DNA of 64,000 nucleotides from Sycobia sp. Sy_11 (Eukaryota; Arthropoda; Insecta; Hymenoptera; Epichrysomallidae): NCBI GenBank assembly GCA_018907035.1, contig JACCIC010000001.1, positions 7,163,501 to 7,227,500 of the forward strand, read 5' to 3'. Shown piece by piece: positions 49,261 to 62,096 of this stretch (position 1 is its first letter; each line of letters starts with the position of its first letter). The notes under the pieces were generated by a model. It saw only the letters and a program-made list of their open reading frames with translations, ran no database searches and was not told where the DNA came from. The position numbers and the translations under genes were made by a program.

Positions 49261-50099
49261 CAACTTCAAAAGGACAGGTCGAAGAAACGATTTATCTTCG
49301 TCAGAGCCGTATACCATGATTCAATGCATAAGGAACCTAAACGAAAGTAATTCAGAAGCCAAAAACATATATTCATTAGAGTCAGCAATACGTACATAAC
49401 TAAAGATAACGGAAAATCTCTCAATTGTGCTAGATTGCAAAAACAGCGCAAGAATATATGTAATCCAGTAGAATGCAGTTCGCATGAGGACCAACTTCAT
49501 GCCATAAAGAAACATCAGAAAGATATAATAATAAATGGTAGGAAATCTAGAACTGCTCATCGACGGCTATACTGACATATTCCTATCCACCGAATATCCA
49601 AGCTAGTATAGGGTGAAACTGAATTAGCCCATCTCGGTGGCTAATCCAATTCCACACTGGGTATGGAGACTGCGGATCTTATCCAGAAAGGCGTGCTAGT
49701 ATTCGATTCGATTGCCAAGGAGATACTACAGTCGTAAAGGAATACATAGGTAGGCATGAATAAATTGGCAGTAAGGAATTGACGGATACAGAGGCCTATG
49801 TTGGCATTATACAATGATGAAATATAAATATTTTTCCTATTTATTTATTATTGATAACAAATTCAACAACGAAACATATACACTGGCTCAAAAACACAAA
49901 AGATAAGCATGATACTGTTAGGAAGTGAACTTAGTTTCCGACCTTTAGAGTTTCCATGTTTAGATGGCGATCTAAGTAGAACAAAAAGTCAGATGTGTCG
50001 TATCTAGTACTTATTTTTTAGTTATGGCACTTACCAATACAATTCAGTTAACAGTTGCCATCATCTGTGTAAATATTAGAATTGTTGATAAGTGTAAAT

Positions 50100-51125
50100 G
50101 AATCGTGATAAACCGTTTTTTCGACATGTTGTTTTGCACTATTTTGATTTGAAAAAAGTGTAGCAGGAACTTATCGATTTCTTAAAAAACGTTATGGTGA
50201 CCAAGCTCCATCGCTTACAACATGTAAAGAGTAGTTTGAGTGGTTAAGAAGTGGAGATACTGACGTTCATGACAAAGAACGTTCTGGACAACCGAAAAAA
50301 TTTGAAAATAGTGAATTGCAAACTATATTGGACGAAAACACACATCAAACGCAGAAAGAACTCGCTAATAAGTTAGGAGTCAGTGATAGAGCAGTTGACA
50401 AACGTTTACATGCGATAGGAAACATTCATAAACAAAGTAATTGGATGCCACACAGTTTCACCGAAAGTATAATTATCAATCGATACAACATCGCACTGTC
50501 TTTGCTCATCAGGCAAAAAAAAAGATTTTTGTGTGGCATATTGTGACTGGTAATGAAAAGTGGAACTACCATGACAATCCTAAGCGCAAAGAGTCATGAG
50601 TGAACCCAGGCCAACCGTTCACATCTTTATCAAAATGAAAAAGACACGACCAAAAGGTATTGCTGTACATTTTATGGGACCAACAGGGTGAGCTGTACTA
50701 TGAGCTGGTGAAACCGAATGAAACCGTCACTCACGCGGTTTACAAATGCCAACTACATGATTTTCAACAGAAATTGGTCGAACATAGATCAACAATACCG
50801 AGCCATGGGCGCAAAATCATTCTCTTGCATGACAACACTCAACCAGATGTTACAAATGCCTTCAGAAACACCTTGTTGGAACTCGAATCGGAAGTGTTGC
50901 TGCACCCAGCGTACTCGCCAGATATAGCGCCTTCTGATTATCACCTATTCAGATCAATGCAGCACAACCTTGTTGATACACACTTGTTATACCGACATGT
51001 TCACGAAGTGCGAGAATTGGTAAATGATTGTTTCCGTCATCTTTCTTTCGCCATGGTATCGCCATATTGCCAGAAGGATTAGAAAATGTGGTAGAAAATG
51101 ACGTAAAATATTTTGATTAACTGTA
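50100..51125 (+). mobile_element. Near full-length mariner transposase relic (family 2), plus strand
   Basis: Starting about 50,100 the plus strand reads through the N-terminal domain in fragments (LKKRYGD, WFEWLRSGDTDVHDKERSGQ with stops). It continues with QKELANKLGVSDRAVDKRLH (helix-turn-helix), VTGNEKW, LLHDNTQPDV and YSPDIAPSDYHLF, and ends with a stop near 51,082. The D,D34D triad is damaged: the first aspartate, normally in GDEKW, is Asn, while the second and third remain. Stops near 50,200-50,230 and frame breaks near 50,460-50,650 also inactivate it. I could not fix the inverted ends precisely. Confidence 0.85.
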
Positions 51126-51129
51126 GTAA

Positions 51130-52230
51130 AAGTTCAGACTAAAACGCTTTATATATATAATAAAATAACCTCTGATGTATGACGCTTTATGTATATATAT
51201 ATACGGTTTTTCCGAAACAAGTGATCAACGTATGACGATGAGATTGAGAAGGAAAAGTTATGTGTAAATGTCGAATCAATTTTGAGCTGTTGCGAATAAG
51301 TTCTGCGCTACGTGCCTGTCTCCATCGACCAATCAGGATGCACAGATCTCGGCCAGCGCTCTTGGGCCTGAGAAAGGAGAAACTAGGAGCAATTATTGAC
51401 AAAGAAAAGAACACAAAATCGTGGGATCTATTGATGGGACGGCCTAAATAATACGTAGGTCACTACCATGGTTATAAAAACCGACTTTTTTTAGAATTTT
51501 TTAGAACCAATATTAGAAATTTAGGATGGTAAATGAATATACAGGACGCTGCAGAATTTTTATTTTGTCTATGTAATCAGCATAGACATAAAAAAACAGC
51601 ATAATCATTGTAGGAACGAGCCTGGCAAGTTCATATCTGTTTTATTTTATAATAATGAATTATCAAAAAAACTAGCAAAAGAATGTTAAAACATCGCACC
51701 TAACATAACACCTAAAAACATCGATGATTCAAGATAATAACTCTTTTTTATGAATCCATGCGTGGAAAAATGATGTGAAAATAAAATCGGCTAGTTATAA
51801 ATGATCTCAGAACTTTAATGAGCTACATTTCCGTTAAAACTATTTATTTATTGTTATTTTTTAGAGTTTTAGATTTATTTATATAAACTATACAAGCTGT
51901 TATAGGGATGCATATAAAATGCACTTAGGCATTTATTTTAATAATCTATTGTGTTAAGAGGTTATTGCGTTACATAATTTATTTTTTATTAATCTATTTG
52001 GGAAGATTTTAGAAAAATAATATTTTGGTATATGAAAATTAAATCTATTATTATGTACGTATTTTTATCTTAATAAATTACTGAATTTCGAAAAATTAAA
52101 TTAAAGTTTTTATAAAATGCATGAGAAGATGTATTTACAATTCTTACTATGCTAAGAACACATCAAACTCGCCTAACTATTTTGTATAAATTAACGCTTT
52201 GTTTTTAGGTCTGAAACACTTATTTCGTCT
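51130..52230. other. AT-rich DNA with one GC-richer patch
   Basis: Nothing recognisable. The patch at 51,210-51,440 has overlapping short frames on both strands without motifs. Confidence 0.5.

Positions 52231-52231
<1 letters not shown>

Positions 52232-52324
<93 letters not shown>
52232..52324. repeat. (AT)n then (GA)n compound microsatellite
   Basis: About 50 bases of TA run straight into about 42 bases of GA. Confidence 0.95.
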
Positions 52325-52327
<3 letters not shown>

Positions 52328-52861
52328 GAGATTTTCGGTTGCTTACTACTGATATTGCTATAAACTCTGCTGTTCCTTATTTTTGGCCATGATTGCAGCT
52401 TGTTACAGCGGATTACGGATAACTACCGTTGGCTGGTGAAGATGATTTTGGATTGGCTATTGAATGCTGCTACGTGCAAAATATTTTGACTGTTTTGCGA
52501 AGGCATTTAGAATTGCTGCGCAATTGCAGGAAAATTTGAGGGCCAGAACATCTAAGTGGCCAAAGGGAGACAGTTGTATGTAGCGAAGATAAAGAGTCCC
52601 ACGTTCGAGGATCGTTCCAATAGTTCAATATTGGTTTTCAGTGGTGACAAGACGTCAGGAAGTTTTCTCGCTCCTAGATGACGTTAGTATCAACGACACC
52701 TTTTTTATATATTTTTAATTTGCTAACTTGTTACGTATTTACTTTTGCGAAGTCATAAAATGGTATTTAGATTAATATAAAATAAATTCTAATAAGTTAA
52801 ATTATTTACTTTAGATAAACAATTTCCATTAACTTAAATTTATTTTTGCATTATGTAATTT

Positions 52862-53800
52862 ATTGGGTTTGCAAGTAAGTTTCCATGGCTTTATATCCTT
52901 TATTTAAAGTATTGTCCATCTGAAGCTATAACTTTTTCCATCTGTCTGGCAATTTCTGAATTACGGACCAAAAAAATTTCTGATCCAATTGAGCCCAAGA
53001 ATCTATAGAGTCAATTTGTGATCCCCTCTATTAGACTGTAGCCTATTCTCGTAAGACCATTCTGTATTGATCGAAATAAGTGGTAGTCAGATGGTGCCAA
53101 ATGTGAACTATATGCGGGTCAGGCAAAATTTCCCATCCAGTATTCTACAAATAGTTTTTGACCGAAAACGCAACATATGACCAAGCGTTATCGGGATGAA
53201 AAACAACGGACTTATGGCCGGTTTCACATTCTGGACGTTTTCCCTGTAATACTCTCTTCAAACGAATCAGTTGGGTTCGATACAACGCTCCTTTGATGGT
53301 TCAACCACTGGGAAGCAGTGCGTAATATACAACCTTTTGATCTCAACATATACAAAGCATGACTTTATTTACATGAATACTTTGTTTCAGCATCGATTGG
53401 ACGAGCTTGGCGGGCTTTGAATACAATTTTCTGCGTTGAAGGTTATCATAATATATCCATTTTTCATCAACAGTGACAATAAGATAAAAAAATAATTTAT
53501 TTTTATACCGCTGTTGCAACATTTTAGACATGCATAGTCGCTGTTCGACGTCTCTCGGCTTCCAACTTTTTGAATAAAGCCCAATGCTTTTAGGCGCAAG
53601 AAAACGGCTTTTGGTGTAACGCCCAATGATGCAGAAAGTCCTTTTGGAATCTGCCATGGATCCTCATTGACACGTCGAATCACCGAAACAAATGCTCAAA
53701 CATAATGCTATAAAGTTGTTGACAGATACACAACCTACAAATATAACAAATGAGGTTGACATTTCTGCCTGGGATCCATTGATGACGTCATCTATTGATA
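52862..53800 (-). mobile_element. 5'-truncated mariner (family 1), minus strand
   Basis: The low-coordinate end (tgggtttgcaagtaagtttc at 52,864) matches the inverted end of the 20.1-kb copy, and the sequence up to about 53,790 matches its 5' untranslated part (aggttgtgtatctgtcaaca on the minus strand). The minus strand encodes LSASLGVTPKAVFLRLKALG, VTVDEKWIYYDN, FHPDNAWS and, after a frameshift, LAPSDYHLF, then QKLPDRWKKL. All three catalytic aspartate blocks are traceable, but frameshifts break the protein. The outer inverted repeat on the 5' side is not visible. Confidence 0.85.
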
Positions 53801-54589
53801 AATACGCGCGTGCGTTGCGTGTGTATTTATACGTATATAAACACATACAGCGATGCAAATTTTTGACATTCAATATACATTTTCTTTAAGTAATAAAAGC
53901 AAAAAGAAATTTCTGAACAGACGCGAACGTAACACAAACAAATTAATTTTGTTTTAAAGTACGTGTCATTGACTAGTAAACTACATAGGATTTTTCAGTC
54001 GAACTTTGATGACACGAATCATTTAAAAATGATTATTTTCATTTTTTAGAGGAGTTTTTACATATTCAATTGTTTACAAGAAACAATTTTTGCTCAATTC
54101 ACAAATGGCTACAAAGTTTACTAGATAATATAATTTTGAAGCTACAGTGCAAATTTAAAAGTGACCTATTTAACGGTTTTTGAACAAAATTTATTCCCAT
54201 TTTGAAATTAGTAGTTTTGACAGAAACGCGTTTAAAGTATTATAAGAACCTCATTTTTGAACGAGTGAAAACACAAAGCATAAATGCAAACATTCCAAAA
54301 CAGAGTGGAAAAATTCAAAATTAAATTTATTATAATTTTTTTACATAAGACCAATTGGATATTATTTTTACATGCCTAAAATACGATGTAAAGAAAACAA
54401 TAAATGTTTTAAAAGAACTAAAGATAATTAATCAATAACATTTTAATTATGTGGAATATATTCTTGTATTTATTTCATTATTTTATTTAAAATACATTTT
54501 ATAGTAATTGGTGTATACAAAGAAACATAACTGCTATTTAGAAGTCTTCTATTTTGTTACGTGATAATGTTAAATAAAAATGAAATAAA

Positions 54590-54725
54590 TGAGGATCAGA
54601 TGAAAAACCAGATACCCCTAGACTTGGTTGGCAGAGAATCAAATTTGAGACCTTCTGTTTTCGTGACGTGTGCTTTCTAGCTGAGTTACCGATGCTACGC
54701 TTCGCTTCTTTCCAACCTGTCCTCA
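54590..54725 (-). repeat. tRNA-like SINE or tRNA-pseudogene candidate
   Basis: On the minus strand taactcagctag (about 54,679-54,690) resembles an RNA polymerase III A box. About 45 bases later ggtctcaaatttgattctc (54,633-54,651) resembles a B box. The acceptor and T stems do not pair well, so it is not a functional tRNA. Composition is less AT-rich than its surroundings. Confidence 0.35.
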
Positions 54726-55458
54726 TACTAGCAATATGATGACACTCAACTTTTGCATCATATACGACAATTTAAATATGTAGGTTATATCAATGTTTAA
54801 AGTTACAAAAACTATATTATTAGATAAGTTCTCAATAATAATAAAATTTACATGTAAAAATATTCTATAATTTTTTAACCCAATAATACATGAAACTATT
54901 GAAAATACAATTGTAACATCGCTCGTTTTGCATAAACATCTGTGCAAATAACTTTTATAAACGGAACGTGTTACTCAGCAGTATAAAATTGTTATACTAA
55001 CTTTTATTTTATCTTATGCATATATTTAGGTTCATGTCTACGCAGTTATGTGTTTATAAGAGATGTCAAAAATTACTTACATATTCAATGTAGTCCAAAA
55101 TCTGAGAAAAATAACGTATATTCCCATAGGAAATCTAATTAGAAAAATTAAATGTAAAATTATACTGCATACTACTTTTACGTATTTTTAATTATTTTGA
55201 ATTATATCACAATTTCTCATTTTCATATTAATAACAACAGTTTCGTACTTCTTTAGAATTACTTATATATTACTTGACAAATGCTCAGTAAATTAATTTG
55301 GTTTAGATATAATATTAGTAGATGCTTTCTGCAAATTGTATTTTCACACTATTAGAAGCGTATACCCTGGTGTTTCTACTCCCCGCGCCTGGATGCACTA
55401 AGCGAATAGTGTGGCGAATAGCGTCTGCCTCCGTAGCCCGATGTCGCGTTGGGTATAT

Positions 55459-55647
55459 TCATCTTTCTGTATGAAAAATGCCAAATATTACTTTATGAAT
55501 AGACTTTTCATCCCCTTCTTTATAAATAACATCATTTTCTTTGAAACTACCAGTTCTTCCAACGACATTTGAAATTACTCCGCTCATTGTTAAAAATACG
55601 AATAATATAGCAGAGATTTTTCTACATCTTCGACGGCTTTGAGACAT
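55459..55647 (-). CDS. Possible small secreted peptide, 62 residues
   Basis: The minus-strand frame starts at 55,647 with MSQSRRRCRK and continues with a hydrophobic stretch (ISAILFVFLTMSGVISNVVG), forming a convincing signal-peptide layout with a basic n-region. A charged 32-residue mature part (RTGSFKENDVIYKEGDEKS onward) runs to a TGA. It has no cysteine in the mature part and no known motif. It could be a small gland, neuropeptide or immune peptide, the first exon of a longer gene, or chance. A possible upstream acceptor (ttctgtag) lies 9 bases before the ATG. No similar frame occurs elsewhere in the window. Confidence 0.3.
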   Translation of the reverse strand: MSQSRRRCRKISAILFVFLTMSGVISNVVGRTGSFKENDVIYKEGDEKSIHKVIFGIFHTER

Positions 55648-55929
55648 TCCTCACACTACAGAATTGAATAAATTTACCTTTAGTCTAAATAGCTGCAATA
55701 ATAACTATATGCATTAAACACTTGAATCAGATAACCATTAATGAAACGGTATTGTATGCCTGTCTACTGTCTTATGGTATATTAATTCTACCTCCCATTT
55801 ACATTTTCCATCTACACTAACATAATTCTATGTTCCTGTTGAATAATTGATTATGAATATGTAATTATGTTTGGAAATACTTAATCGCTATTTATTGACT
55901 TAAATCATCTCATTTACTATCTAGTAGAT

Positions 55930-56190
55930 TCATAGGAGTAGTTAGGTAGTATACGAAGTTAGCCACTGATAATACAGGCTAATGTCTAGGTTAATTTGGT
56001 TTCTGCCTATACAGGGCATTGTAACAACTAGTATCTTATCAATATATAATTTTTGTTCGAGATATGAAACTTCCATTTCTTCCATCGAGTCGAGTTGTGA
56101 ATTCAATAGAATCAACTCCGAAACGCTGCAGATTACCACGACTTTTAACTACCATAACCAGAATCATATCATCAGCAAAGACTACTCTAG
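55930..56190 (-). mobile_element. R1-like LINE reverse-transcriptase fragment
   Basis: The minus strand encodes VFADDMILV at 56,160-56,188, matching the (Y/F)ADD catalytic box of LINE reverse transcriptases. It continues as VKSRGNLQRFGVDSIEF, similar to the conserved segment that follows in R1-type elements. A neighbouring frame has LEVSYLEQKLY, similar to the NKLE.S..KT segment. Frameshifts are present and upstream motifs are not readable. It could derive from the same family as the 4-6 kb LINE. Confidence 0.6.
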
Positions 56191-56747
56191 TACATATGCT
56201 TATATTTCAATTTTAATTCTAGTTATAAGTTACTTTTTAAAAACTTCATCTAATTATTTATTTTGTGGTCAATAGTTTTTTTTAAAAAATCTCGCGCTGA
56301 TAGTTCACACATTTATATGTGTTATTCTCGTTCTCATTCTTTCAAGCTTGTATATTATCTTGCAGAAGCTATTGTTTCCTCGTTCATACTGATTCAGTAT
56401 TTGCGATGATCTCTGAACATCCAAAGACTATTATAGAAATGTGATTGAAATAGAGAGTCGAATCGCTCTTCTATTCCAAGGTATCGTGGCGATCACTTAA
56501 TGTAGTACCATCGAATGTAATCATCACTTTAAAAACCCAAAACATCCATGAACACAATCCACACCCTTATCTGTCGCAGTATGGAAAATAAAATACGATA
56601 TCGATATCCGCAGCTAATTTTTCAGAAAATCGTCCACCTGTTCCAAGGCAAGGGCCTAGATCATTTATATTGTATTGATAAACACAACACCATGAATATT
56701 GCATTTCCACGAATTATATAATGGCGTTTTTGCTCATTTCATACCAT

Positions 56748-56750
<3 letters not shown>

Positions 56751-56814
<64 letters not shown>
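56751..56814. repeat. (CT)n microsatellite
   Basis: About 62 bases of CT. Confidence 0.95.
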
Positions 56815-56817
<3 letters not shown>

Positions 56818-58769
56818 GCATCCAAAAATAATATATAAACCGCGAGAATAAGTACTCTGATAAATTATAAAGACGTCTTTCTAATCATATAGTAATGAAT
56901 TTTAATTAAAGTCGCTAAAATTAATGTAGTAAAATTTATAGCATCATTATATAATTTAAAAAATTATACAATATCATTCAGTATAGCTGTTAAATCCGTC
57001 TCCGTATTCCTTGTCTCATATTTTTAAAATTGAAAAGTAGCAAAATAATCTTTTAAATTAAAGGTTCAAATTACTTAAATAAAAAAAAATTGAAAATGTT
57101 GTTAAATTTTTGATTGAACAACGAGGAGAAAAGCAGTATAATAATGAAATATCACTTGTACAAAATCTTCAAGAAATAAGCCGCCTTTTTATAAAAATCA
57201 AATATTTATATTGTGTCTAAAAAATTTTTAAGGATTTTTGAATTGCTCATTACATATAAAATTAACATTTAATTAAATAAAATGATAATAGCAAAAGTAT
57301 CTGATTGCAAAAGGTATTGAATTTGAGTGCATCTTTTCGTAAAATGTAAAATCGAAATAATATTTATTCAATTTCTTCAATACGATTTAAAATATATTTT
57401 TCAGCGAATTTCAACTTCAATTGCACGTTTAATTTGAGACTCGAGGACGTAAATGCGATTCTAGGTATCTTGAAGTAATTTAATTTGTACGACTTTTATG
57501 TTAGTTCCATATATGGGATTTTTAGCATATCATTCGGATAATAATAAAAAAATACTATAAAATATAAACGATACTAAATTTAAAAAAAATTATTATAATC
57601 TATGGAAAATCATTATATCATTTGAACGTTACTTTTGTATTAAATTGGAAATCGAAATTATTACTATTGAAAAACTTTTTAACAAATAAATTATTTTATT
57701 CATCGTTTCTCTGCGTTTATTAATGCGGAGAAATGATTTTGAAAAAATAGAAAACTGGAGAAAGAGAAATGGCCTGCCAACTCAGTTAGAAATACAACCG
57801 CGGAGAGTGGGAAAAGGAGACTTGTAATAAAGAAACCAAACAGTTCAGATGATATAAACAGACTTATAGAACAAATTTTGAAAGATCTGAAACATTTCCG
57901 GAATAAGTAATTTATTTAAAATACAACATTGTTCATTGAGTCTGCATTTCATACCATTTATCCTTAACAATAGCTATATAATAAATCAAAAATAAAATCC
58001 CAAGTGTGTAAAAAACAAATATAAAAACAAAAAAGTATATTCGACTACAAGCGGAAATAGACGTAAATAGTCGTTCACGCAATCATAGAATTAATAAATT
58101 ACACATCTAGATAATTGCATTGTATTATAGAATCTGAAATCTTACATTATTGAATCAATCCTAAATTTCTTTTTAATAACATATTTAATCGTATTTCTTA
58201 TCAAGAAAATGACACGCTTCTTTATAGGGCAAGGTCTATAAGCAAAAATAATCAAATTTAGGCTACGCTGTTTTTTAACAGTCTTGTAATTCGTGAAGTA
58301 AATGTTACTAGCTTACTTGCATTAAACATAGCAATAAATAACGCAATACAATGATATTGTAAATCAGAGATAATATATTATACATTATAAAAATAATGGC
58401 TGAAAAATATATATCTATAGATATTACATCAGAAGATAGATATTTAGGTGATAAAAAGGAAAAAAGTAACTGCAGCATAGACTATTTTGAATTAATGTAT
58501 GCTAAGATTCGACAGAGAACAAAAAATGTGAAAGTAATACTTTCCTACGTGACTAGGAGACTAATTGTTTTTTATCTATCCAATACGTTAGCTATCAGTT
58601 CATACTAGTTCACGATTATGGTTTTTCAAAAACGAACTATTTGCTGAGTTGCCCTAAGTATAGTATAAAGCAATAACGGACTTAACTTTTAAAATGCTGA
58701 CAAATAATTAAAAAATATGATAAGAAAGATTTATACATCTCAGCAAGAAAAAATCTATTCTATATCAAC

Positions 58770-58770
<1 letters not shown>
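56815..58770. other. AT-rich DNA with weak coding-like patches
   Basis: Two short patches read like protein (57,406-57,460 and 57,723-57,909; see findings). A frame of 70 codons at 58,396-58,608 begins MAEKYISIDITSEDR but has no recognisable motif. Nothing here is firm enough to call a gene. Confidence 0.3.

Positions 58771-58822
<52 letters not shown>
58770..58822. repeat. (AT)n microsatellite
   Basis: About 50 bases of TA. Confidence 0.95.
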
Positions 58823-58828
<6 letters not shown>

Positions 58829-59148
58829 GGTTCAAACAATATATTAGTACATCATTTATTGGCTTTTCTACAACATCCTTTCTTCTAAATCTAATATAAT
58901 TATTATTAATCAGATGGTTTCCAAAATTATTATAAAGATTCGTCTTTATTTCATCAAGTCACCATATATTTCAATTTGCAACATAATTGACACAATACAA
59001 TATCTGCTATAAAAATTGTGGATTCAAATAAAGACTGTATAGTAAGTGATGAAAAAAAAATAAATTAAAGAAAGTTATGGTTTTGCAAGGAATGATAGAA
59101 ATTTCAAAATTCCAAGAAACGCGGCCGAACGAAAAAAACAAATATGGC

Positions 59149-59176
59149 ACATATATATATATATATATATATATAG

Positions 59177-59209
<33 letters not shown>

Positions 59210-59265
59210 TGTATGTATGTATGTATGTATGTATGTATGTATGTATGTATATGTATATGTATATA
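59149..59265. repeat. (AT)n then (GTAT)n compound microsatellite
   Basis: TA dinucleotides followed by about 70 bases of GTAT tetranucleotides. The Cys-Met-Tyr-Val frame over it is an artefact. Confidence 0.95.
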
Positions 59266-59578
59266 ACGCCACCGACTGTGCCCTATATATTTTTAAAGCA
59301 CATTTGTAATATTTTAAATATTTATTACATCGCCAAAGTGCATCGAAATATAATATAATTATACAATTATAGGTCGCATAGGACAGTGCGTGTTATTATT
59401 TGCAAGCCCGTTTTGTACATGCTTATGATAGTTAAAATTACAATTTATATATAAGTACTTTTTTATTACTTAATTAGTACAAATAATATTTGTCACAAAT
59501 TGTTAACTAAACCGGAATTAAACGAATTAGAAATTATTTTTATAATCGGATAAAAAGACTAAATCTAATATAGAATTA

Positions 59579-59580
<2 letters not shown>

Positions 59581-59630
<50 letters not shown>
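59581..59630. repeat. (AT)n microsatellite
   Basis: About 45 bases of TA. From here to 60,540 nothing else is recognised except a GC-richer pocket at 60,310-60,420. Confidence 0.95.
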
Positions 59631-59632
<2 letters not shown>

Positions 59633-60547
59633 GGATTTTTTAAAAATTAAGTAACAAGGTGTGATTGACGTATACTTAAATTTTTATAAATTGATTTCCG
59701 AAGTTTCTTTTCTTTATCCAACTCCGATTATCAATTAAAAATAACAATAGGTAATATAAAATAAATACATTGCATCTATAATATCATTCAAAAGTAAAAA
59801 TCAGTTATACATATGACAATGAAGTTCGCTTACAATCTATTACATAGTCTACAATCTAAACTGTAAAATTCGTGATAATATTTATTACGACGAATTTATC
59901 TTTTTTAATACGAAAAATGGAATCAAAATACTCCGACATAATTAAATATAATTTCCATCTCAGTTTTTCTATAATATAGCAAAATTTTCGCGCTTCTTTG
60001 AATGGCCATATATTTACGCATTTTTGTGCATATAGCTATCCCATTCTAGGTCAGACTACTTTATTACTGTATGTAAGTCCTGCAACTATCTGCATGCTTC
60101 TTAATGCTCTATTGGCTGAATAATTAGAAAATGTGTTTTTAAATATTTTATATACTCATATACGTAGTTTTTTTTGTTATTATTATTGATTATATTATGA
60201 TTATATTTTAGCCAAAAATTAATATTAAAAATACATAAAAATAACCTTAACAGTAGAACGATTAAGGTTTCTTTTATTAATTTAAAATACAAAATCCCAA
60301 TATAGTTAATAGTCTAGAGGCCACTTCATGCCGCCGCTGTTCTTAAACTCGCCTTCGTGGCGCTACCGAGCCAATTCACTTGATTATTAATCAATGTAGC
60401 AAACGTGACCTTCTGTTATAAATTATACTGTAAGTGTTCAAGGTATAATTTTCTATTTTGCATATAAAAATTATTTCTATATACATTATCTAATTATATA
60501 TTTCATACTATACAAATGTTGTTGAATAAATTGAAATATATAAAGGT

Positions 60548-60587
60548 TATATAACCAAATAAATTATATTGTTTCATTTCTCAGTCA
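60548..60587 (+). promoter_or_regulatory. Candidate core promoter of SPH-C
   Basis: TATATAA at 60,548-60,554 lies about 30-35 bases before tcagtc at 60,581, the arthropod initiator form (TCAGT). The initiator lies 25 bases before the SPH-C start codon. The spacing fits a TATA-Inr promoter with a leader of about 23 nt. Confidence 0.5.
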
Positions 60588-60605
60588 TACTATATACATC
60601 ACAAA

Positions 60606-62043
60606 ATGACTTCTTTTATTTTATTTTTCTTTATTTTTCTTTGTTTAATTAATTTCTCTGTTAGTTCTGGTAAGTAATTTAACGCTTTTTGTTTAAACAT
60701 AATATTATTTATCTTTTCTTAATTAGAGACTTCTGTACTTCTACATACATTAAAGATACGATTATTAGAGTTTAATTTTTGAAAGCCGATAGAAGTTTAA
60801 ATGTAAAAAAATTAATGCCTACAATTAGCAGCTAAATGTATTCGACAGAAGCAAAAAAAATTAATTCGTAAATGCTCACTGCAATACAAACTTGATTTAG
60901 TTATTATTATAAATATATATAATAAACTAATCAGAAGACATTATTTGCAAGTCTCTAATATGTTTGAAAGGTTACATATTTATTTTCAATTGATTGAATT
61001 TCTTTAGATGTCGCAAATAATAGAACGTGATATTTTTACAAGAAAAAAAATATCAGCCAAGAGAACACAATTTATACTTTGAATTAATACAATTAGATTT
61101 TATTCATACTCAAAACAAATCTATTTCATTCTTTAATTTTGATATAAAATCATCATCTACTGATATATTGCAAGTAATATGCCATTATATGTAATACTTG
61201 CTCATTATTAAATTGAAAAAATTGCCTTTCTTTCAAAACGCATTTTGTTCGAATTTTTCATCACCTCAAAATCCAATTATTTTGAGATTAATTTTTTGAG
61301 TATTAAATTAATTATTATTATTTATTACTTATTATATATTAATATTATGATTACTTATTATTTTATCAAGATTTATTATTCTTCACTCATAAAAATATAG
61401 CAATTTTAATGATAATATGAAACGGCTTTAAAGAAGATAATATAATGTTCTAGAAATCGTAGCAATTATGATATTATAAAGTATATATACTTTTATATAT
61501 AAAAGATAATAATAATTAGTTTGGACTTTAAGTAAATTTTTGGTTTAAAATTGTAAAAAAATTCTGTACCAGATAGAAGATGAATGAAATATATTTCAGA
61601 CATTCTATGAATTCTAAATTTAAATAAAACATTTAAATTTAGAAACATTAACTGATTACAAATTTATAATATATATCAATATATTTCTAAATCAGCTGGC
61701 CCTAATTCTAACTAAGAAAAAAGGTGCTAATTATTAAAGTTTCAATTGACTGCTCAGTACAATTGCTTATCTCTTTATATGACAACTTCATAATCAATAT
61801 TAATGATTTTTTTATATACCCAATAAGCCTAAAAAATACCTTAATTTTAAAATAATTGGCACTACAGGAAAGATCTATAATAAAGTTAATTTATTTATAT
61901 AATATCGAAGACACTGGTTCTACTGTCAATTGTTGAAAAAGTTTCAACAATTCACAGTAGGATCAGTAACCTTATAAAGATTTATTTATTTAATAACTGA
62001 CAGTAGGGATAACTCTATCATAAAAATAATGTTAATTTAGAAT

Positions 62044-62096
<53 letters not shown>

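Noticed and set aside
54590..54725. Functional tRNA gene
   Set aside because: A- and B-box-like motifs exist, but the acceptor and T stems do not pair.
61908..61972. Hairpin considered as a microRNA precursor
   Set aside because: The loop is only about three bases and part of the arm is repeated nearby, which fits a palindromic repeat better.
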